A DNA stretch of 64,000 nt from a virus, in IMG/VR virus record IMGVR_UViG_3300045534_000133, positions 1-64,000 of that record, one strand, 5' to 3'. Made by a program: the position numbers and the translations under genes. Of the stretch, positions 8,070 to 18,027 are shown piece by piece; within the stretch, counting starts at the first letter, position 1; each line of letters begins with the position of its first letter. Below the pieces are notes generated by a model that ran no database searches, had not been told where the DNA came from, and worked only from the letters and a program-made list of their open reading frames with translations.

Positions 8070-8623
8070 AGCGACCGCTCCAGATCGGCGAGGGCCACGT
8101 CCAGCAGCCGGTACAGCGTCGGCGCGTCAACCCCCCGGTTTATGATCGTCCTGTCGGGCTCGATTCGTAGCCGATACTGGTCGCTCTCGCGCGTGGGCTC
8201 CAGCCCGGGCCGATGGATGCGCCAAATGACGCCGCCCCGATCGCGCACCGCGCGGGCCTCACTGGGGTAGTCAGCGTCCTTGACCACGATGCGTTCAGAG
8301 GCGCTGGCATCCACCATCAGCCCCCACGCCTTCGCCCATAGGCTTCCGTGCACCGTGGAGCGCCCCCACGCATGCAGGAGGCCATTGCGCAGCCCGATGG
8401 GCGTGGAGCCCTCTGGCAGGCCCTCCAGCGGCTCTCTCTGGGCATCTGTGGTGAAGATGGCCGGGTCGATGCCGAAGCCCGCCTGCAGCATGCGCTCGGC
8501 CGGTGTGGCCATGTGGAGCGGGGTGAACCCGTATTCCCTGACCAAATAGGCCACAGCCATCGACGCCCCGGAGCCTGTGATGCCCGAGACGGCGATGACC
8601 GGCCGTCGGTTTTGCCTTGTCAT
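8066..8623 (-). CDS. Deoxynucleoside-monophosphate-kinase-like protein with altered P-loop
   Basis: 185 residues. It has the layout of phage dNMP kinases (T4 gp1-like): N-terminal P-loop, a helix with ATPAERMLQAGFGI, an aligned LHAWG segment, VVKDADYPSEARAVRDRGG, then WRIHRPGLEPTRESDQYR and a C-terminal helix. The P-loop reads GITGSGAS at residues 14-21, so the usual catalytic Lys is Ala20 (codon GCG). Either another residue compensates or the protein has lost kinase activity. It sits between tail genes and the lysis cassette, overlapping the holin candidate. Confidence 0.7.
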   Translation of the reverse strand: MTRQNRRPVIAVSGITGSGASMAVAYLVREYGFTPLHMATPAERMLQAGFGIDPAIFTTDAQREPLEGLPEGSTPIGLRNGLLHAWGRSTVHGSLWAKAWGLMVDASASERIVVKDADYPSEARAVRDRGGVIWRIHRPGLEPTRESDQYRLRIEPDRTIINRGVDAPTLYRLLDVALADLERSL

Positions 8624-8641
8624 TGACAGGTGAGCGCCAGA

Positions 8642-9070
8642 TCAGGGTGCGACAGGCTGCGGTGCAGGGTTCGGCATGATGGGCGACACCGGTTCTGCCG
8701 CGACAAAGACGAACTCCGGGTCCAGTTCCGGTCCGGCAACGCCGCCAGCTTCCTCGTCCAGCAGCCCTGCCGCCCACGCCGCGATCTGGTAGTGGCGCCC
8801 CGCGCGGCCCCACAGATTGATCTGGTAGGTGTGCATGGCCAGCGTGCCCATGACCGAAAGGGCCTCGACGCGGCCGGGCAGGTCTTCGTCCTCCGAACAG
8901 GCCCGGTACAGATACTCCACCGCCTCAATGTGGGCGCGGGCAGCCTCGTCGAGGCGGTTCAGGTAGCGCATCTTTTCCTTGATGGGCTCCGACAGCAGGG
9001 CGGCGTGGTCGACCACCCAGTCGTAGAAGCGGCTCATCGCGCCGACGGGGCCTTGGGAAAGATCGAACAT
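8642..9070 (-). CDS. Hypothetical protein (142 aa)
   Basis: Starts MFDLSQGPVGAMSRFYDW. Mostly helical, with aromatic-rich segments (HTYQINLWGRAGRHYQIAAW) and a Pro/Val-rich tail. No membrane segment or known motif. It lies directly downstream of the J-like tail tip gene with 24 bases between, so it could be a receptor-binding accessory or chaperone, but this is only position. Confidence 0.7.
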   Translation of the reverse strand: MFDLSQGPVGAMSRFYDWVVDHAALLSEPIKEKMRYLNRLDEAARAHIEAVEYLYRACSEDEDLPGRVEALSVMGTLAMHTYQINLWGRAGRHYQIAAWAAGLLDEEAGGVAGPELDPEFVFVAAEPVSPIMPNPAPQPVAP

Positions 9071-9094
9071 TAGTGGTCTCCTAGATGATTGTGG

Positions 9095-12000
9095 TTACGC
9101 GGGGTTGCGTTGGATTTGGACGAGCAGATTCAAGCCAACCGACAGAAGGTTCTCGCCGGAGTTTGTCTTCATGCGCAGCTTCCATGTACGCGAGCCGCCA
9201 GCCCGGACGCGCCAGCTTCGGCTCACGTCACTGTTGGGCTCGCCGATACCGTCAACGATGAAACTTTCAATGTTGTCCGCACCGCCACCGCTGCCGATTC
9301 TGTTAGCCTCCCAAGTTCCAGAGAGGAGAATCTTGCTGCTGCTTCCGCCGGTCGCGTCCTCGACGATCTCCCATGTGCCCTCGGGATTGATACCCGGCGA
9401 GCCGCCGCTCTTTCTGGTGCGGGAGGGCGTCAGTTCAACGTCCATAGCCATCCAGACCACCATGTAGGAGTTGGCTTGAATGTTCGTAAGGTTCAGCGTC
9501 ACCTTGTCGGTCATGGTGGTGCTGTTCACATCCACCTGTGTGGAAAAGCCCCTGAAGAGTCCCGAGGTGTCGACCTCTTTGATCACACCCCCGCTTTGCA
9601 CCTTGAAGCCGTAGGGCGTCAGCGAGGTGTCAACGTAGGTGTCACCGTTCTGGATGCCCGCCGTGACGGCGGCAGCGTTGCCCGCGTGTTCGCCAAGGTA
9701 GCGGCCTTGGACCTTCACCTCTGTCAGCGTGGAGGTAGCCAGCGGGCCCTGATTGATGACATTAAGCGCGGTGCCAGCCGCCGTCCTGATAAGATTCTCC
9801 GCGTACTGGCTGGCGCCGTCGGTTGACCAGAGTTCATCGACGCGGGCCACCCGGTTGAAAGGTGTAAACCGCAGGTCTTCGACCCCAGAACTGATGTTGT
9901 CAGCGCCGGTTGTGGCGACATGAACCCTGAACGCTCGGGATGCCGTCGTGGCAACGGTTCGCAACAGCGTCGAGACCCCCGCCGACTCCCGATAATACCT
10001 GACGTTCACCCCGTCATAAGTGACCGTAAACAGATCGCCCATGGCCACAAGGATGGCCGCCCCCTGTGGAGCCCCACCTTCGTATAGCTGGATGTGCGGC
10101 AGGCTTGAACTTGAGAACAAGTAGAAGGCGTAGTCGATGTGGATGTAGCCCGCGTCGCCCAGCGTGTAGCTGTCCGACAGGCCGAACATCGTCTCGGCGA
10201 GGCCGCCGCTCTGGAGACGGCGAGCCGAGGCCGAGGCGCCGCCCACATACCACTGGCGCGAATACGCACTGCCGGTCGTCCATGTGTAACCGCCGCTCGC
10301 TTTGCCAATCCGGTTTCCTTGGATGGTCACATGCGCGTCAGCCGCGATCATAGAGAGGTCGCTTGTCGCCCTGTCGCTCGGGCGAGTTGCGCCCGTCACG
10401 ACGGCAAAATCAGACGAGGTCGCCGTGGGCGCTTGGCTGACGATGTTCAGGGCGGTGCCCTGATCGGTCCGGTGGGAGGCCCGCGTGGCGATCACATTGT
10501 CACCGGGAAGACCGCTGCCCGGAGGGGCTTCATAGATGCCCTCACCAAAGACCTGATCGCCGCTGCGCGGAACGCCGACCATGTGCACCCAGTAGGGCGT
10601 CGTCATGTTGACAGCAGTGCCAGAGATGGCGGTGTTGTTCAGCGAGACGGACCAGCCGTTCTCCCATGCAAGCGATTGCGAGGTGTAGCCGATCTGCACG
10701 TTCCGAATGGTGACGTTCGGATACTGCCAGAGGTCACCGACAGACCCAATCCAGACGGTCGCCTTGCCTGCCGCGTTATAACCAAACTTAACCGGACGAG
10801 AGAAGGCTCGGGGGCCGTTGAATGTTGCAGTGACGTTCGCCCACCAGCCGCCGCTCCCAGTATTGTAGTGGTGACCGGCGACCGTGTAGGTGCTGGTGCG
10901 CCCGGTGGTGTAGTCGTGAACAACCACGTCGAACGTGATCATCGGGCTCGCCACGTTCCAAGCGAACGGCAGAACGATCTCAAGCTGGCCGACTTGGTTT
11001 GAGGAACTGACATTGAACTGCCCGCCGTCGGGCTGCTGAACCAGTTTGACGCCACCCTCGAAGCGATCGTTCAGGACGCGGTTTGCGAGAGCCGTGGCCC
11101 CCGGGCCTTGGTTCACCACAAGGTTTGCGGTGCCCAAGCTGGTGACGAGGGCAGCCTCCGTTGCGACGGTTCCGTCCGCCCGCCGGAGGCTGCCGCCCAC
11201 GGTCGTCACCTCAACGATGCGCCAGCCCGAAAACCAGTGGTTTGCGTTCGCCACGTTTCCGTAGTTGGGGAAGCCGATGATCTTCATACGCATGGCGTTT
11301 GTCGGGATTGGCCGCCCCGTCCCCGCGCCGAACACCGCGCTAAAATACTGGGTCTCGTTGTGGGCGATAGTCACCGCTGCCGGGTTATAGAGCCAGTAGG
11401 TTCCGTCACCACTAATGTTAGTGCCATTTACAGTCTCAAGAGCAACGCCGCCGTAGCAATGCGAGACGGCGCTAGTCGAAGACCAGCTATAGACGTAACC
11501 TTCCACCATATAGGTTTTCGTGCGGTCAACAGGCACACTACGAGCACCACTGAAGAAACCGCTAAGACCGGTGATATTCTTTATCGCGGTGCCCGCTGGG
11601 GGCAGGTCGATGGCTTGGAACTCTGCATTGCTGAGAGTCCAAGCCGCCGGGTCGGCCATCGCCGTGTCTTCTGTCAGGCTGTCGCCTTGCGTGACGGCGG
11701 GGCGGTTATCCAGCGCCGACCATGGCGCGGCAATGTCAGCATCAGCGGTGGAGAGCGAGGTCGCCGTCGCAAAGCGAGTCTGGTTCACCACAAGGTTCGC
11801 GGTGCCCAGTGAGGTGATCAGATTGGTGCGACCGACCAGTGTTCCATCGCTGTCGTCAAAGGTGTTCTGGCCGATGCGTGGCACCTGCAGCGCCGGGCCC
11901 ACCTGAATGTCGATCAGGTTGTTTCCGATATAGACCTGCGAAGCCGCGAACCCGAGAACCTGACCAGCGGCTGCCGCGTAGGTGGCCCTCAAAACACCGT

Positions 12001-15000
12001 TCTGGAACCACCGAGTCCTCACGCCGTCGTAAACGATAGTCAGAACATCGGTCAGGGCCCAAGTTCCGGCGGCTCCTTCCCACACAATCCCGTGGCCCCC
12101 AACGTAAGCGCGGATTGGGGTGGTTGCAGGTAGGCCCTCCACATACCACGAGTAGTTGATGGTGCTGTAGATGCCATCGAAGGCGGAGGACGCGAGGCCC
12201 GCCATGAAATAGGGCTGGGCGCTGGTTCCGACGCGGAACGCGCAGTAGGCTGACCCTGTGAAGCGATCGCGCGAATAGACGCCCGCGCCCCAGCCTCCGT
12301 TCGAGCCCCCTACCTTCGTGGCCGTGCTGCCGGTGACGGAGGTCTCCGCGTTGTAGGGCACCAGCGTGACTGTCGAGACCGTATTCTCGGTCCATGCGCC
12401 ATATTGGATATCGACGATGGCCGACGGGAAAACGGAGTCGATCGAGTTGTAAAAGTCGATGACCTTGGGCCACAGGGTCAGCCCGGCCGGAGCAGGTGCA
12501 GAGCAGTATCGGATGCCGTCAATGTCCACGAACACCGACGAGCCGTCGTAGCCCAGCGTCATGCGCGAAGTGAGATACATCAGCGGAGTGGAAACAGCGG
12601 CAACAAGCGTGTCGTTTTGGCTGTAAAGTTGAACGGTTCCTGCCGAACCGCCGTTGGTGATGTAGCGGCACCAGTATTTCAGGTTGCCTGCAGCAAAGCT
12701 GGTGGCGTCGTCATCGAGCGCAAACTGCGTGTACCAGCCGCCGCCCGCTGACGCCGAAAGAAGGCTGCCGCGAATGTAGGCGGAGCCACGCTGCGGCGAC
12801 CCGACAGCGCCCCCCTGAAAGGTTCCGTGTGTTCCGCCTGTCGCCTTAAAGACGCTGTTGCCGACCACCGAAGAAAACGAGCCGATAGGCGTCAGGACGC
12901 CGCTCGTGCCTGCGTAAGGGCTGGGCCGAGTGGCACCCTCGATGTAGGCGAAGTCGATCTGCCCGGCCGAGGTCAGCCGCTGCGTACGGTTGGTGACGGT
13001 GCTGGGCGTGATCGAGGTGTCGGTCACCCACGGGGACTGACCGTTGACGAAGGCGGCCGTGCCGTCGCCAGTCACCAGCAGCGTGTCGCTAAGAGCCGCG
13101 CCGTTGTTCACACGACGCAGATTGCCCGTGAAAGCGCTGACGCCAGACGTTATGTCCACCTGCTCGTATTTGGCGATGTCCCACGAGAAAGCGACGTTAG
13201 TGCCCCCGGCGACATACATGTGGCCGATGCTGGAGAACGTGCCGGTCGTGCCGATGTAATAGATCAGTTCATAGAGCGCCCAGTTTCCAGTGCCCGCTTG
13301 AGAGGTCAGCCACGTTACAGTGCCCTCGTTTCCGTAGGAGTTAGCGGCAGTTTCGAGGGTGCGACCGACCGGGATTTTGGCCCAAATCTTGTAGAGGATT
13401 TTCGTGTTCTTGGCGTACAGACCCGGACGCGACGGGTTGCCGTCCCCCGTGTACTGCAGGCCCTGATAAATACCCCCAAAGCCCGGTGTCGGGTTGCTGT
13501 TTGGCGTGCCCGTGCCGTCGTAGGCAATCGTCAGCTTGAAGCCGGAGGCGTTCGGGGCCGTCGCGTCGGCGACACGGGTGATCGTGACCTTGGTGCCGCC
13601 CGCGTTATTGTAGATGCCGGTGTCTGCAGGAGGCCAAGCCAGATGGAACTCGGGGTCACGAGCAAGCTGCGTCCCCACGGCGCCGTTCATCATCTGGGCC
13701 GGGTTGAAGTGCGTGTTCAAGCCCGAGGTCAGATAGCTGTTGGTGTCGATGGCGTTGGCAAGGTGCGTTGTCGTGCGCCCGGTATAGGTCGCCCAGTCCT
13801 GTTGGTTCTGGACGTTCAGGGCGGTGCCATACTGGGTGACCAGCACGGGGTCCGTGCTGCTAACGTCCCCACCGGCCACGCTCACGAACACCGGAATGGC
13901 GTTACCGAGGAAGGTGGCCGTGGCCGCTTCGTTCCCAGTGCGATCGACGGTGCGACCGTAGTACCGGTAGTTGGTGCCGACCGTGACGTTAACGTCAACG
14001 AACTCCTCGTCAGTCGCGACCGTGTAAACCGACTGGGGAACGTCGTCCGGGCTCAAACCGTTTGTGTTGCGGTAGATCAGCGTGTGCAGGTAGTCGGTCA
14101 TCGCCGGGCGCTTCTGCACCACGCGAACCCTGCGGCCCCCGATAGCAGTCGCCGAACCCGAAGTGATTGCGGGTGGCAACGTGGTTTTGCCTGTGGCTAC
14201 GAGGGTCGCCGTAGAGTTGGCGGTGCTGACGTTGCCCAGCTTATCGACAGCCCAGACGCGGACTTGGTAAGAGACCCCAGACCGAACCCGGATGGTGTCT
14301 TGGCTGATGGAAACCGGATAGCGCCCAAGAGAGGTGCCGCCCTCCAACCACTCGACTTGGTAGCCGTCCAGATCGCTCTCGGCGTTATCGGGCCAGTTAG
14401 CGGTCATCAGGGTGACAGAGGTGCCATCCGTGTTCAGCGTTGTCGCTTGCGACATGGTGACGGTGCCGGGCGTGGCCGGAGGGGTGGTGTCAAGATCGCC
14501 TGCGATGACGGCGCGCGTCTCCCCCAGCACCCCGGAGGTAGCCCCGGCCGGGAAATACGCCGTGGAATAGTTGCCGGACAGGTCGCGCGTGCGCACCCAG
14601 TAGTAGCGGCTGACAGTGCCAGCCAGCGCGTGTTCGTAGGTCTTGCCGGGGTCGGCAATCGAGTCGACCAGTGTGGCCAGCGCGCGGTTGTTCGTGGTGG
14701 CCGCCCACACCTCTGTCGCCCAGAGGTCGATATCGGTCGGCAGCCCCCAGTTCAGGACAATCTTGCCCACCTGCGCGCCGACGCCGTTGGTGGCCGTCAG
14801 GGACGTGGGAGCGTCGGGTGGGGCCGTCTTGCCAGCCGCCTCAATCTGAGCCGTCACCCACTCGCTGGTGAGGCCGTAGGGGCTGATCGAGCGGGCTCTG
14901 ACCTCGTACTCGGCACCGGCATAGACAGGGTCGATGAAAAACCCTGCCGTGTCGCGCGGCTGGCGCGGCAGCGGGGTGAAGTTGGGGCTCTCCAGATCGC

Positions 15001-17599
15001 GGTACTGCACCTCGACCGTCTCCACCGGAATCTCGGCAGATGGCCAAGCGTCAAAAGAGACCGCAATGCGCTCGATGATCGTGCTGTCGGCGGTGTAGCG
15101 GGCCGTGTTGCTGTCGCTGGTGAGCCGCATGACGGGCACGGGCGGCTGCGCCCGCTCGAACGGCCGGGGCGTGGTGATGTAGCTGTTGAAGGCCGGGATA
15201 GTGCCCTGATCGGCCGTCCAGATGCCCGGCTGCGCGTTCGTGAGCGACAGAACCGCCGTCAGATCAGGGCCCGGCGCGATGCGCTTGACGATCATGGGCG
15301 CGGTTTCGAGGTCGCGGATTCCGTACTGGAACAGGTCGCCGACTTCCGGCCCGCTGGCGATCGCGACGGGCGTGACCAGTTGCAGGGTGTCGGTCAGAAC
15401 CGGTGAGGCACCGGCCGGGTTCACAACCGGCAGGGCTGCAGTCGCAAAGTTGGCCTTGCGGCATCGTAGGCCCAGTAGTTGACCCGGGTCGCACTGCACC
15501 TCCGAGTCCAGCACGACGTGGGTGATGTTCGGGCCGGAGATCGTGACCGCAGTGACGCGGCCATGGGCAAGCCCCACACTGATCGCGTCGTGGCTGAACT
15601 GGACGAGGCTGCCCAGCGTGCAGCGCAGGTTCTCCACGTCCATGCTGACCGTGTGCGTCTCCATCCGAAGCTGGAGAACCGCGAAGTGGTACATGCCCTC
15701 GCGCCACGCCTGCGCCGCCCGGGAGATGCCGGGCATATCCAGCGTCTCGAAGGTGACTGCAGGGTCGGTGGCGCCAGCACCGTCGGCGCTGTAGCCCGGC
15801 GCATAGACCACGACCTCGTCATCCGCGTACAGTTTGTCCTCGTTCGAGAACCGGACCCGAAGGGCATGCGGAATCTCGGCGAAAACCTTGCTGCCAGCAT
15901 AGCCCCACGAGTTCCGGGGGCTGATGTGCTGAACAGGGACAGTTTGCACAACGTCGCGAACGACCGAGTATTTTCCGTCCCTGATCGTGAAGTTGGCCCG
16001 GCCGTGGCTGGCAACGGTGCGCAGGGCGGTGAAGATCGAGCCGCCCTCCAGAACCCCATCGAACGTCCAGTAGGGCGCCGGGCCGTTGGCTGGCGTGCTG
16101 GCGCAGGCGTTGGCCCAGTCCACGATCGCGGTGAGGTCAATCCGGCTGTCAGCATTGATGGTGGCCGTGCCGCGACGGCGCAGCAGGTCAGCAAAGGCCC
16201 ACGCCGGGTTTCTGGTGATCTGGTAGGCCCAAGTCCCGGGGCCCGGAGAGTAGACCGGCAGGTAGGATTCCGCGACGCAGTTAATCTGGTCCGGCACGCC
16301 GTTAAGCTGGCCAGACGCCTTCATGCGCAGTGCGATCAGGGCCATGCCGTCAGTCGGCAGAAACTCCTCGTCCACGATCGAGCGCAGGGTCGTGAAGATA
16401 GCGAAGCCCACCTCGCCCATCGGCTCGATCGGCGAGGTGCGTGTGATCTTGACCTCGTATTGGCCCGGCGAAACCGTCCAGCGGCCAGAACGCCGGAGAC
16501 CGGCCTGCGTCTTGTCGCGAACGAACAGCACGCCGTCGGTCTGGGTGCCGTATTCAGAACTGGGCTCAAGCCAATCGGCGTTTATCCATGCCCCGCCGGA
16601 GCCCGCCACACGATACTGGACCGTGAACGAAACCTCATGGAAACGGAGTTCACCCTTGACCACCCGGTTCACGCCGGACGGGAAGCCGATCTCGACGCTG
16701 ATTTCCTTGGTGTTGAGCCGGGTGGTCTTGGTTGTCGTGGAGCCTGCCGCATCCAGCACGACAGCGTAGCTGTCCTCCTTGATGGCCTTCTGGTAGAGAG
16801 TCACGTCGGCATCGCCAACCCAGCCCTCGCGCGTCTCGATCTCGATGCCCGGGTAGGCGCTGATCGGCGTCTCGCCCAGCTTGATATCGCTGATCTTGAG
16901 CGGGCCCAGTCCCACCAGAAGCAGCAGGCGCAGGTACTGATCGTTGCCTTGCGTCTCGGTGTAGGGGCGCCCGGCCAGCATCGGGTACATCCGGCGCTTG
17001 CCCAGCACGCGCGGGATGGGCCCATAGGGGGCCATCTGGTTGCGGAGGCCGGTGATCTGGCCGTAGGGGTTGCCTAGTTCCTGATCGAACCCCCACTGAT
17101 TTTTCGCACCGGGCGGCGGGATAAGGGCCTGCACCAGCATCATGCCAGCAGTCGCGACCGCTATCTGCGCAAGACCCGTGACGACTCCCAAGGTGGTAGC
17201 GCCGACGCCGATCGGGGCCAGAAAACCGAGGGCCATGCCAGCCAGCGGTCCAGCAACCGCCATGGCCACGACCATGACAGCGATCATGGCGATCGCGCGC
17301 AGGGTGTCCTTGCCCCCGCCGCCGCCGTGAAGCTGGTATCGAACATTGACGACCGCGCCCAGCTTGGGCTTCACGAGGTGCCACAGGGCAGGCTCGATCT
17401 GTTGGTCGTCGATGAAAACTTGGACGTGGGCCGACATGGCGGGCGTAGCGCCAGTCGATCGAACGATATCCTCGACCGTTGACCCGAAGCCGACATGGAG
17501 AACGCGGGGCGCGACAAAGGGGCTCGACTGCAGGACCACGTCCGTCAGCGGCGGCAGAACCTCGCCCTCAATGGGCTCAAGCCGTTCCCCATCAGCCAT
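9095..17599 (-). CDS. J-like tail tip and receptor-binding protein (2834 aa)
   Basis: The largest protein here. N-terminal ~900 residues resemble lambda gpJ-type tip proteins, with an Ala/Gly/Met-rich hydrophobic stretch near 96-156 and then TGLRNQMAPYGPIPRVLGK. Fibronectin-type domains follow from about 930 to 1240 (PDAPTSLTATN and similar starts). The C-terminal 1600 residues are a chain of beta modules separated by repeated linkers (ALNVQNQ, ANLVVNQ, ALNIVSQ, ALNVINQ). At least three modules share a VYDGVRTRW/TYDGVNVRY/GYDGSSVFV strand typical of concanavalin/SPRY-like folds and may bind surface sugars. Start ATG 17599 (MADGERLEP) has GGGGG upstream; longer frames overlap the NlpC gene. 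Confidence 0.88.
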   Translation of the reverse strand: MADGERLEPIEGEVLPPLTDVVLQSSPFVAPRVLHVGFGSTVEDIVRSTGATPAMSAHVQVFIDDQQIEPALWHLVKPKLGAVVNVRYQLHGGGGGKDTLRAIAMIAVMVVAMAVAGPLAGMALGFLAPIGVGATTLGVVTGLAQIAVATAGMMLVQALIPPPGAKNQWGFDQELGNPYGQITGLRNQMAPYGPIPRVLGKRRMYPMLAGRPYTETQGNDQYLRLLLLVGLGPLKISDIKLGETPISAYPGIEIETREGWVGDADVTLYQKAIKEDSYAVVLDAAGSTTTKTTRLNTKEISVEIGFPSGVNRVVKGELRFHEVSFTVQYRVAGSGGAWINADWLEPSSEYGTQTDGVLFVRDKTQAGLRRSGRWTVSPGQYEVKITRTSPIEPMGEVGFAIFTTLRSIVDEEFLPTDGMALIALRMKASGQLNGVPDQINCVAESYLPVYSPGPGTWAYQITRNPAWAFADLLRRRGTATINADSRIDLTAIVDWANACASTPANGPAPYWTFDGVLEGGSIFTALRTVASHGRANFTIRDGKYSVVRDVVQTVPVQHISPRNSWGYAGSKVFAEIPHALRVRFSNEDKLYADDEVVVYAPGYSADGAGATDPAVTFETLDMPGISRAAQAWREGMYHFAVLQLRMETHTVSMDVENLRCTLGSLVQFSHDAISVGLAHGRVTAVTISGPNITHVVLDSEVQCDPGQLLGLRCRKANFATAALPVVNPAGASPVLTDTLQLVTPVAIASGPEVGDLFQYGIRDLETAPMIVKRIAPGPDLTAVLSLTNAQPGIWTADQGTIPAFNSYITTPRPFERAQPPVPVMRLTSDSNTARYTADSTIIERIAVSFDAWPSAEIPVETVEVQYRDLESPNFTPLPRQPRDTAGFFIDPVYAGAEYEVRARSISPYGLTSEWVTAQIEAAGKTAPPDAPTSLTATNGVGAQVGKIVLNWGLPTDIDLWATEVWAATTNNRALATLVDSIADPGKTYEHALAGTVSRYYWVRTRDLSGNYSTAYFPAGATSGVLGETRAVIAGDLDTTPPATPGTVTMSQATTLNTDGTSVTLMTANWPDNAESDLDGYQVEWLEGGTSLGRYPVSISQDTIRVRSGVSYQVRVWAVDKLGNVSTANSTATLVATGKTTLPPAITSGSATAIGGRRVRVVQKRPAMTDYLHTLIYRNTNGLSPDDVPQSVYTVATDEEFVDVNVTVGTNYRYYGRTVDRTGNEAATATFLGNAIPVFVSVAGGDVSSTDPVLVTQYGTALNVQNQQDWATYTGRTTTHLANAIDTNSYLTSGLNTHFNPAQMMNGAVGTQLARDPEFHLAWPPADTGIYNNAGGTKVTITRVADATAPNASGFKLTIAYDGTGTPNSNPTPGFGGIYQGLQYTGDGNPSRPGLYAKNTKILYKIWAKIPVGRTLETAANSYGNEGTVTWLTSQAGTGNWALYELIYYIGTTGTFSSIGHMYVAGGTNVAFSWDIAKYEQVDITSGVSAFTGNLRRVNNGAALSDTLLVTGDGTAAFVNGQSPWVTDTSITPSTVTNRTQRLTSAGQIDFAYIEGATRPSPYAGTSGVLTPIGSFSSVVGNSVFKATGGTHGTFQGGAVGSPQRGSAYIRGSLLSASAGGGWYTQFALDDDATSFAAGNLKYWCRYITNGGSAGTVQLYSQNDTLVAAVSTPLMYLTSRMTLGYDGSSVFVDIDGIRYCSAPAPAGLTLWPKVIDFYNSIDSVFPSAIVDIQYGAWTENTVSTVTLVPYNAETSVTGSTATKVGGSNGGWGAGVYSRDRFTGSAYCAFRVGTSAQPYFMAGLASSAFDGIYSTINYSWYVEGLPATTPIRAYVGGHGIVWEGAAGTWALTDVLTIVYDGVRTRWFQNGVLRATYAAAAGQVLGFAASQVYIGNNLIDIQVGPALQVPRIGQNTFDDSDGTLVGRTNLITSLGTANLVVNQTRFATATSLSTADADIAAPWSALDNRPAVTQGDSLTEDTAMADPAAWTLSNAEFQAIDLPPAGTAIKNITGLSGFFSGARSVPVDRTKTYMVEGYVYSWSSTSAVSHCYGGVALETVNGTNISGDGTYWLYNPAAVTIAHNETQYFSAVFGAGTGRPIPTNAMRMKIIGFPNYGNVANANHWFSGWRIVEVTTVGGSLRRADGTVATEAALVTSLGTANLVVNQGPGATALANRVLNDRFEGGVKLVQQPDGGQFNVSSSNQVGQLEIVLPFAWNVASPMITFDVVVHDYTTGRTSTYTVAGHHYNTGSGGWWANVTATFNGPRAFSRPVKFGYNAAGKATVWIGSVGDLWQYPNVTIRNVQIGYTSQSLAWENGWSVSLNNTAISGTAVNMTTPYWVHMVGVPRSGDQVFGEGIYEAPPGSGLPGDNVIATRASHRTDQGTALNIVSQAPTATSSDFAVVTGATRPSDRATSDLSMIAADAHVTIQGNRIGKASGGYTWTTGSAYSRQWYVGGASASARRLQSGGLAETMFGLSDSYTLGDAGYIHIDYAFYLFSSSSLPHIQLYEGGAPQGAAILVAMGDLFTVTYDGVNVRYYRESAGVSTLLRTVATTASRAFRVHVATTGADNISSGVEDLRFTPFNRVARVDELWSTDGASQYAENLIRTAAGTALNVINQGPLATSTLTEVKVQGRYLGEHAGNAAAVTAGIQNGDTYVDTSLTPYGFKVQSGGVIKEVDTSGLFRGFSTQVDVNSTTMTDKVTLNLTNIQANSYMVVWMAMDVELTPSRTRKSGGSPGINPEGTWEIVEDATGGSSSKILLSGTWEANRIGSGGGADNIESFIVDGIGEPNSDVSRSWRVRAGGSRTWKLRMKTNSGENLLSVGLNLLVQIQRNPA

Positions 17600-17613
17600 A
17601 AAGGCCCCCATCG

Positions 17614-18027
17614 TCAGACGTGACGGTAGAACCCCACGATTCGGTTCTCCCACATCATCGACGGACGGTAGCGCTCAACGCACGAGTCTGCACCCCTGAT
17701 CGAATGAATCATCTGTCCATCACCGACGACCATGCCGACGTGCATGGGGTGGCCGGAGAGGCGAATGATGATGCCGTCGAAAACCTGCTCCTGCCCGGGC
17801 AGCACGGGCATGAACCGTTCGGCGAACGCACTGCAGGCTTTTCCAATGTCGCGGCTTGTAGCCCCCTCCCCGCCCCAAACAGGGCCATCATACGATGGGA
17901 TGGTGCGGCCGGACTGTTCGTTGAAGATCAGTTCAAAAAGACCGTAACAATCGAGCCCATCCCTAGAGCGCCCCCCAATACTATACGGCAGACCAACATA
18001 ATCGGCCACCCACGCAGGAATAGTCAC
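17614..18027 (-). CDS. NlpC/P60-type tail tip peptidase (gpK-like)
   Basis: About 137 residues. GRSRDGLDCYGLFEL carries the catalytic Cys and HPMHVGMVVGDGQMIHS the catalytic His, as in NlpC/P60 enzymes. Lambda gpK has the same domain and position before J. It likely trims peptidoglycan during DNA entry. GTG 18027 is preferred as start: it overlaps the HNH gene stop (GTGA) and has GAAGGG eight bases upstream. Confidence 0.88.
   Translation of the reverse strand: MTIPAWVADYVGLPYSIGGRSRDGLDCYGLFELIFNEQSGRTIPSYDGPVWGGEGATSRDIGKACSAFAERFMPVLPGQEQVFDGIIIRLSGHPMHVGMVVGDGQMIHSIRGADSCVERYRPSMMWENRIVGFYRHV

Noticed and set aside
12827-15406. Long rightward open frame (859 codons) opposite the J-like gene
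   Set aside because: Composition is a mirror of the real leftward gene (Arg/Gly/Val/Asp-rich), no domain is seen and it lies wholly inside a coding region.
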